A stretch of DNA of 36,893 bases from Bacteroidales bacterium UBA5548 (lineage in GTDB: Bacteria > Bacteroidota > Bacteroidia > Bacteroidales > UBA932): NCBI GenBank assembly GCA_002425935.1, contig DINE01000021.1, positions 20,512 to 57,404 on the forward strand, in the 5' to 3' direction. A program made the position numbers and the translations under genes. Numbering within the stretch: position 1 is the first letter of the stretch; each line of letters begins with the position of its first letter. Positions 31,497 to 36,893 of this stretch are shown piece after piece. The notes under the pieces are model-generated. The model had not been told where the DNA came from. It saw only the letters and a list, made by a program, of their open reading frames with translations, and did not search any database.

Positions 31497-34259
31497 ATGG
31501 AGTATAACTTTCTTGAGATTGAAAAGCACTGGCAATCCCGCTGGTCGCAGGAGCAAACCTTTAAGGTAACCGAAGATAATTCAAAACCAAAATTCTATGT
31601 ACTTGATATGTTCCCCTATCCATCGGGGGCCGGTCTTCATGTGGGGCACCCGCTTGGGTACATAGCAAGCGATATATACAGCCGATACAAGCGACTCAGA
31701 GGTTTCAACGTACTCCACCCGATGGGTTACGATGCATTTGGCCTCCCAGCAGAACAGTATGCAATCCAGACCGGCCAGCACCCCGCCGCCACAACCGAGA
31801 AAAACATTGCAAGATACCGCGAACAGCTAGACAGAATTGGCTTCTCATACGACTGGTCAAGAGAGGTAAGGACATGTGATCCTGAATATTACAAATGGAC
31901 ACAATGGGCTTTTCTCGAGATGTTTGGCCACTGGTACAACAATGCAACACAAAAGGCAGAGAAGATAGATGACCTTATTAAAATATTTGAGAGAAGTGGC
32001 AATACAGCTGTCAATGCAGCCTGCTCAGAGGTGGCACAATTCACTGCTGAGGAGTGGAGGTCGATGGGAGAGAGGGAGAGAGAGGATACTTTAATGAACT
32101 ATCGTCTTGCCTACCTTGGTGAGACATCTGTTAACTGGTGTCCGGCACTGGGTACTGTTCTTGCAAATGATGAGGTAAAGGAGGGTATCTCACTTCGCGG
32201 AGGCCACCCTGTTGAGCAGCGCAAAATGAGACAGTGGCAGCTTAGAGTATCGGCATATGCACAAAGGCTTCTAAGTGATCTGGACTCTGTTGAGTGGACA
32301 GACTCGCTAAAAGATATGCAGAGAAACTGGATTGGAAGATCGGAGGGTGCAGAGATGATCTTTAAGGTGAGCAATGGTAATGAAGAGTTTGATCTTGAAA
32401 TATTTACAACAAGAGCCGATACAGTATTCGGAGCCACCTTTATGGTACTTGCACCAGAAAGCGAGTGGGTAGAGAAGCTCACAACAGCAGGGCAAAAAGA
32501 GGCTGTAGATGAGTACCTGAAAAGTGCATCAAGAAAGACAGAGCGCGAAAGGATGGCCGAGACCAAAAAGGTGACCGGAGTATTTAGCGGAAGCTATGCC
32601 GTTAACCCTTTTACACTTGAGAAGATACCTGTATGGATTGCAGAGTATGTGCTTGCTGGTTACGGTACAGGAGCAATAATGGCGGTACCGGCACACGACA
32701 GCAGGGACTATGTCTTTGCAAAACATTTTAATCTGCCAATTATCCCACTGATTGAGGGCTGTGATGTTTCACAAGAGAGCTTCGATGCCAAAGAGGGGGT
32801 GATGTGCAACTCAGGATTCCTTAACGGTATGACAGTTAAGGAGGCGATTCCTGCAGCAATTGAAGAGGTAGAAAAGAGAGGAATTGGCAAAAGAAAGGTC
32901 AACTTCAGACTTAGAGATGCCATATTTTCACGCCAGAGATACTGGGGAGAGCCGTTCCCAATCTACTACAAAGACGATGTGGCAGTTCCGCTTTCGTACG
33001 AGCAACTTCCGCTGGAACTTCCTGAAATTGACAAATATCTGCCAACCGAGAGCGGAGAACCACCTCTTGCAAGAGCAGAGAACTGGACATACAACGGATA
33101 CCCTCTGGAGAAGAGCACAATGCCCGGCTTTGCAGGCAGTAGCGCCTATTACCTGAGATATATGGATCCTCAGAACAGCAGTGCAATTGTCTCGAAAGAG
33201 GCAAACGAATACTGGAGAAATGTTGACCTATACATAGGGGGAACCGAGCACGCCACAGGGCACCTTATCTACTCACGATTCTGGAACAAATTCCTTTACG
33301 ATACAGGAAGAGTATGTGAGGCCGAACCGTTTAAAAAACTGATTAACCAGGGGATGATTCAGGGTCGCTCTAACTTTGTTTACAGAGTTAAGGGAACCAA
33401 TAAATTTGTCTCACTCGGCCTTAAAGACAAATACGAAACAACCGAGATTCACGTAGATGTAAATATCGTACATAACGACAAACTGGACATGGAGGCCTTT
33501 AAGGCATGGATGCCCGATTACGCAAATGCCGAATTCATACTCGAAGAGGGCGAATATATTTGCGGATGGGCAGTAGAGAAGATGAGCAAATCTATGTTCA
33601 ACGTTGTAAACCCCGATATTATCTGCGACAACTATGGAGCCGACACACTAAGAATGTACGAGATGTTCCTCGGGCCGCTTGAGCAGTCAAAACCTTGGGA
33701 TACAAACGGAATAGACGGAGTACACCGCTTTCTTAAAAGATTCTGGAGACTCTTCTATCCAAACAGAATCTTTTCTGTGTCCGAAGAGAAGGCAACACCA
33801 TCTGAACTGAAGGTTCTTCACAAACTTATTAAAAAGGTACAGGACGATATAGAGAACTTCTCGTTTAATACCTGCGTAAGCGCCTTTATGATAGCACTTA
33901 ATGAGCTATATGAAACAAACTGCAACAAGAGAGAGATACTTGAGCCGATGGTAATCCTGCTCTCTCCTTTTGCACCACACATAAGCGAAGAGCTCTGGAG
34001 CAAACTGGGTCACACACAAAGTGTATCTACAGTTGAGTTCCCTGAATATATTGCAGAATACACTATCGAGGACTCATTCGAATACCCGGTATCCTTCAAC
34101 GGAAAACTCAGGTATAAACTCACTCTGCCGGCATCACTCACAGCCGCAGAGATTGAAGCCGCTGCAAGAGAGAACGAAAACACAGCCAAATACCTTGCAG
34201 GAGCATCAATTAAAAAGATAATTGTTGTCCCTAAAAAGATTATTAACATCGTTTGCTGA
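31497..34259 (+). CDS. leuS: Leucyl-tRNA synthetase
   Basis: Class I synthetase that charges tRNA-Leu and proofreads in its CP1 domain. The 920-residue protein has the HIGH motif as HVGH at 48-51, the editing-domain segments TTRADTVFGATFMVLAPE and GTGAIMAVPAHDSRDY, and KMSKS at 695-699. It is longer than E. coli LeuRS (860). Extra length lies at about 143-205 (between the catalytic start and YLGETSVNWCPALG) and just before KMSKS (about 625-690). From memory both inserts match those of Bacteroides LeuRS. The stop shares one base with the PhzF-family ATG (TGATG). Confidence 0.97.
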   Translation: MEYNFLEIEKHWQSRWSQEQTFKVTEDNSKPKFYVLDMFPYPSGAGLHVGHPLGYIASDIYSRYKRLRGFNVLHPMGYDAFGLPAEQYAIQTGQHPAATTEKNIARYREQLDRIGFSYDWSREVRTCDPEYYKWTQWAFLEMFGHWYNNATQKAEKIDDLIKIFERSGNTAVNAACSEVAQFTAEEWRSMGEREREDTLMNYRLAYLGETSVNWCPALGTVLANDEVKEGISLRGGHPVEQRKMRQWQLRVSAYAQRLLSDLDSVEWTDSLKDMQRNWIGRSEGAEMIFKVSNGNEEFDLEIFTTRADTVFGATFMVLAPESEWVEKLTTAGQKEAVDEYLKSASRKTERERMAETKKVTGVFSGSYAVNPFTLEKIPVWIAEYVLAGYGTGAIMAVPAHDSRDYVFAKHFNLPIIPLIEGCDVSQESFDAKEGVMCNSGFLNGMTVKEAIPAAIEEVEKRGIGKRKVNFRLRDAIFSRQRYWGEPFPIYYKDDVAVPLSYEQLPLELPEIDKYLPTESGEPPLARAENWTYNGYPLEKSTMPGFAGSSAYYLRYMDPQNSSAIVSKEANEYWRNVDLYIGGTEHATGHLIYSRFWNKFLYDTGRVCEAEPFKKLINQGMIQGRSNFVYRVKGTNKFVSLGLKDKYETTEIHVDVNIVHNDKLDMEAFKAWMPDYANAEFILEEGEYICGWAVEKMSKSMFNVVNPDIICDNYGADTLRMYEMFLGPLEQSKPWDTNGIDGVHRFLKRFWRLFYPNRIFSVSEEKATPSELKVLHKLIKKVQDDIENFSFNTCVSAFMIALNELYETNCNKREILEPMVILLSPFAPHISEELWSKLGHTQSVSTVEFPEYIAEYTIEDSFEYPVSFNGKLRYKLTLPASLTAAEIEAAARENENTAKYLAGASIKKIIVVPKKIINIVC

Positions 34260-35044
34260 TGAAACTTAAGGCTTATCAGGTTGATGCATTTACAGACAAG
34301 GTTTTTAGCGGAAACCCTGCTGTTGTTGTTATGCTTGAATCAAGGCCGGACGACGAGACCCTGCTTAAGATAGCCAGGGAGAACGCCGTTCCCGAGACGG
34401 CATACATTTTACCCGAGGGCAGCGGCTACAACCTCCGCTGGTTTACCCCCGATATTGAGATGGACCTATGCGGACACGCAACACTCGCCTCGGCACACGT
34501 ACTCTTTACAGAGGAGGGGTTTCAGGGTGATGAGATCACATTCAGTTCCCTCTCCGGAGAGCTTACCGTAAAGCGCGACAATGGCATGTACCACCTTGAC
34601 TTTCCTATACGGGAGGGGCATAAAGCGGTACTGCCTGCCGAAATTTTTGACAGCCTCAGCAGAAAACCCCAGGAGGTTTACAAAGCCAGAGACTTTATGC
34701 TAATCTACTCCAAACAAACAGAGATTGAAGATCTGGAGATAAACAGAGGAGTATTTGACGAGATAAACATAAACCCGGGAGGGGTGATTGTTACCGCCCC
34801 CGGCACCGATTGCGATTTTGTCTCAAGATTTTTCACACCACAGGCCACAATCCTTGAAGATCCGGTTACCGGTTCGGCACACTGTACCCTTGCCCCCTAC
34901 TGGGCAAAAAGATTGGGAAAAGATGAGCTCCACGCAAGGCAGATATCTGAGCGTGGCGGCACACTCTACCTCACCCTTACACAGGAAAGGGTAATTATCA
35001 AAGGCAAAGCAGTCACATACAGCAAATCGCATATATTTATTTAA
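34259..35044 (+). CDS. PhzF-family isomerase/epimerase-like protein
   Basis: A 261-residue PhzF-fold protein. Typical segments are QVDAFTDKVFSGNPAVVV (about 5-22), the catalytic glutamate in NAVPETAYI (about 43-51), LRWFTPDIEMDLCGHATLAS and EDPVTGSAHCTLAPYWAKRL. PhzF itself acts in phenazine synthesis, but most relatives are of unknown function, and no phenazine genes are present. The ATG at 34259 gives the family N-terminus; a TTG at 34253 is less likely. It is probably translated by coupling with leuS. Confidence 0.9.
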   Translation: MKLKAYQVDAFTDKVFSGNPAVVVMLESRPDDETLLKIARENAVPETAYILPEGSGYNLRWFTPDIEMDLCGHATLASAHVLFTEEGFQGDEITFSSLSGELTVKRDNGMYHLDFPIREGHKAVLPAEIFDSLSRKPQEVYKARDFMLIYSKQTEIEDLEINRGVFDEININPGGVIVTAPGTDCDFVSRFFTPQATILEDPVTGSAHCTLAPYWAKRLGKDELHARQISERGGTLYLTLTQERVIIKGKAVTYSKSHIFI

Positions 35045-35053
35045 AATATTCAG

Positions 35054-35950
35054 ATGAATAACGGCATATATAAAACACTAAAGTCCTATGTTATAATGAC
35101 AATAGGACTATTTATTTTTGTCTTCAGCTGGACAGCATTCCTGATTCCACATCAGATAGCCGGCGGCGGAGTGAGCGGACTTGCATCTGTAATCAACTAC
35201 GCAACCGGATTTGATGTTGCCTACTCTTACATTATAATTAATGCAATCCTTCTTCTGATAGGATTTCTGATACTGGGCAAGGCATTCGGATTTAAAACCA
35301 TCTACTGTATAGCAGTAGCAGCCCTTATGTTTGAGTTTCTGCCACTAATACCTTGGGTATCTGATATCGAAGATAAACTTATAAATGCACTTCTGGGAGG
35401 AACATTGAGCGGAATTGGAATAGGAATGATATTCCTGCAAGGGGGAAGCACCGGAGGAACCGATATCATTGCCCTGATAATAGGGCAGTTCAGAGAGACA
35501 TCACCGGGGAGAGTATTTCTTATGTGCGACCTTGTTATTATAGGATCGGTCTATTTTATTCCGGGAAAAGAGCTCTCAGATGTAATATACGGTTACATAG
35601 TGATGGTATCATTCTCCTATGTGATAGACATGATACTTACCGGAAATAAACAATCGGTGCAGGTACTTGTTTTCTCATCAAAATATGCCGAGATTGCAGA
35701 GAAGGTAACAAAAGAGATGAAGCGGGGAGTTACCGCGCTAAGTTCAATGGGTTGGTATTCACAGGCAGAGAGCAAGGTGCTGGTAATTGTGATGAGAAAA
35801 TCGCAGCTACCAGAAATTACAGAGATTATTAAAAACACAGACAGAAATGCCTTTATGACCGTATCATCAATAACAAGTGTTTACGGCGAAGGCTTCGATC
35901 AGATTAAAGGAGGGAAAATAACGTGGAGAAGAGAACAAAAACAATCTTAA
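35054..35950 (+). CDS. YitT family membrane protein, first copy
   Basis: A 298-residue membrane protein of the YitT/DUF161 type with five to six hydrophobic segments (residues about 10-200) and a C-terminal soluble DUF2179 domain (about 210-298). Conserved features are GGGVSGLASVINYATGF near 37, QGGSTGGTDIIALII near 131 and TALSSMGWYSQAESKVLVI. The family's function is unknown. It starts 9 bases after the PhzF-family gene and overlaps its paralogue by 28 bases. Confidence 0.9.
   Translation: MNNGIYKTLKSYVIMTIGLFIFVFSWTAFLIPHQIAGGGVSGLASVINYATGFDVAYSYIIINAILLLIGFLILGKAFGFKTIYCIAVAALMFEFLPLIPWVSDIEDKLINALLGGTLSGIGIGMIFLQGGSTGGTDIIALIIGQFRETSPGRVFLMCDLVIIGSVYFIPGKELSDVIYGYIVMVSFSYVIDMILTGNKQSVQVLVFSSKYAEIAEKVTKEMKRGVTALSSMGWYSQAESKVLVIVMRKSQLPEITEIIKNTDRNAFMTVSSITSVYGEGFDQIKGGKITWRREQKQS
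35907..35914 (+). promoter_or_regulatory. Strong ribosome-binding site for the second YitT gene
   Basis: AAGGAGGG lies 8 bases before the GTG start at 35923, inside the end of the first YitT gene, where it also encodes Lys-Gly-Gly. It is an almost complete Shine-Dalgarno sequence and supports the GTG start. Confidence 0.6.
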
Positions 35951-36822
35951 CAGGGGTAAAAGAGTACATTTTAATAGCACTTGGGCTGTTGCTCTACTCA
36001 CTCGGCTGGGTGGTATTCCTGATACCTAACGGCCTTGTAGGCGGCGGAGTAACCGGTATATCGGCAATACTCAACTATATGACCGGGTTCCCCGTGAGTT
36101 ACTCCTTCTTTATCATCAACATTGTTCTGCTTGCCTTTGCACTTAAGATACTGGGCAAGACATTCGGATTAAAAACGGTTTACGCAATTTTTGCCGTAAC
36201 ACTCTTCCTTAAGTTTCTGCCCGGCATTATCCCTGCCGACCTCATCCAGGACATAGCAATTGAAAACGGCAAACTGCTTAGTGCTATTATTGGCGGAGCC
36301 TGCGCAGGGGCCGGCATAGCCATAACCTTTACCCAGGGAGGCAGCTCAGGCGGAACCGATATTATAGCACTCATTATCAATAAATACCGCAATATTTCTC
36401 CAGGCCGGCTGATTCTTATGATGGATATCATAATAATAGGCAGCGCAATAATTATCCCAACCGAAGGGTCGCTAGGCAGCCGAGTTGCAACCATTATATA
36501 CGGCTACGTTTTAATAGGCGTAACCGGTTACACAATTGACCTTATACTATCGGGAGCAAGACAATCTATCCAGATATTTATCTTCTCTAAAGAGCACGAA
36601 AAGATTGCCGACCGCATTACCTCAATCGGCCGCGGAGTGACCGTAATTGACGCAATGGGATGGTTCACAAAACAGCACGGCAAGGTGTTAATGGTGATAG
36701 TAAGACGCACCGAGAGCAATTTCGTTTTTAAAATCGTAAGAGAAATTGATAAAAACGCATTTTTATCTGTTGGCAACGTTATGGGTGTTTATGGCCAGGG
36801 ATTCGATGAAATGAAGAAGTAG
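35923..36822 (+). CDS. YitT family membrane protein, second copy
   Basis: A 299-residue paralogue of the upstream gene with the same layout: membrane segments to about residue 205, then a DUF2179 domain. Matching motifs are GGGVTGISAILNYMTGF, QGGSSGGTDIIALIINKYRN and TVIDAMGWFTKQHGKVLMV. The start is GTG at 35923; no closer in-frame ATG keeps the first hydrophobic helix. The 28-base overlap and shared domain order indicate tandem duplication and possible hetero-oligomer formation. Function is unknown. Confidence 0.9.
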   Translation: MEKRTKTILTGVKEYILIALGLLLYSLGWVVFLIPNGLVGGGVTGISAILNYMTGFPVSYSFFIINIVLLAFALKILGKTFGLKTVYAIFAVTLFLKFLPGIIPADLIQDIAIENGKLLSAIIGGACAGAGIAITFTQGGSSGGTDIIALIINKYRNISPGRLILMMDIIIIGSAIIIPTEGSLGSRVATIIYGYVLIGVTGYTIDLILSGARQSIQIFIFSKEHEKIADRITSIGRGVTVIDAMGWFTKQHGKVLMVIVRRTESNFVFKIVREIDKNAFLSVGNVMGVYGQGFDEMKK

Positions 36823-36893
36823 AGCGGGATTTACACATTCAGCATCAGAAAATAAACCTAGGATCGAATAAAATACAGATTCATAGATATTTA
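36823..36893. other. Non-coding end of window
   Basis: 71 bases after the last stop codon. I see no gene, hairpin or full promoter box; it may be the upstream region of a gene outside the window. Confidence 0.5.

Noticed and set aside
32111..32566. A 151-codon open frame on the minus strand inside leuS
   Set aside because: Shadow of the conserved leuS editing domain; serine-rich as expected from reversed codons.
34259..35044. Phenazine biosynthesis
   Set aside because: A lone PhzF-fold gene is common in bacteria and no other phz genes are present.
1..36893. CRISPR arrays, insertion sequences, prophage or defence islands
   Set aside because: No spaced direct repeats, transposase, integrase or known defence gene was seen on either strand.

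Overview
The window reads as a chromosomal segment of a Bacteroidota organism, probably of the order Bacteroidales. The clues are repeated TAnnTTTG promoter boxes just upstream of genes, weak Shine-Dalgarno sequences at most starts, two FISUMP-domain exported proteins, SPOR and TlpA-type lipoproteins, a peptidase with a TonB C-terminal domain, and leucyl-tRNA synthetase inserts that I recall from Bacteroides. Genes are tightly packed, the standard code is used with all three stops, and no non-coding gap exceeds about 110 bases. No tRNA, rRNA, insertion sequence, phage gene or CRISPR array is visible.

Layout. 38-742 holds an AT-rich exported FISUMP protein. 745-6861 (minus) holds recA, trpS and dnaG as a likely operon, then metG with its own promoter. 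6926-15264 (plus) is a run of six close genes: rlmN, a calcium P-type ATPase, a thioredoxin-like lipoprotein, recX, prfB (joined by a programmed +1 frameshift) and class I fumarase. 15279-16163 (minus) is a CDF metal exporter, divergent from a membrane metallophosphoesterase and a TolC-type outer-membrane protein (16224-18705). 18725-21595 (minus) is a FISUMP lipoprotein, lemA and two TPM-domain genes. 21658-24326 (plus) is apbE and a Tat-exported D-aminoacylase-like amidohydrolase. 24353-27699 (minus) is a DUF389 membrane protein, a CapA-like protein and phoH. 27806-31456 (plus) is a SPOR lipoprotein, gcvT, a lone PAS protein, a glyoxalase-like protein and an M28 peptidase fused to a TonB C-terminal domain. 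31497-36822 (plus) is leuS, a PhzF-family gene and two tandem YitT-family genes.

Most of the content is housekeeping: translation (metG, trpS, leuS, prfB, rlmN), DNA replication and repair (dnaG, recA, recX) and central metabolism (fumarase, gcvT). Mixed in are envelope and ion-handling genes. I see no clear undescribed defence or mobile system. The points most worth a second look are the frameshifted prfB, four divergent promoter pairs whose -7 boxes lie 5-30 bases apart, a nearly leaderless rlmN, the M28-TonB fusion, the FISUMP-LemA-TPM-TPM cluster, an unpartnered TolC homologue, and the overlapping YitT pair.
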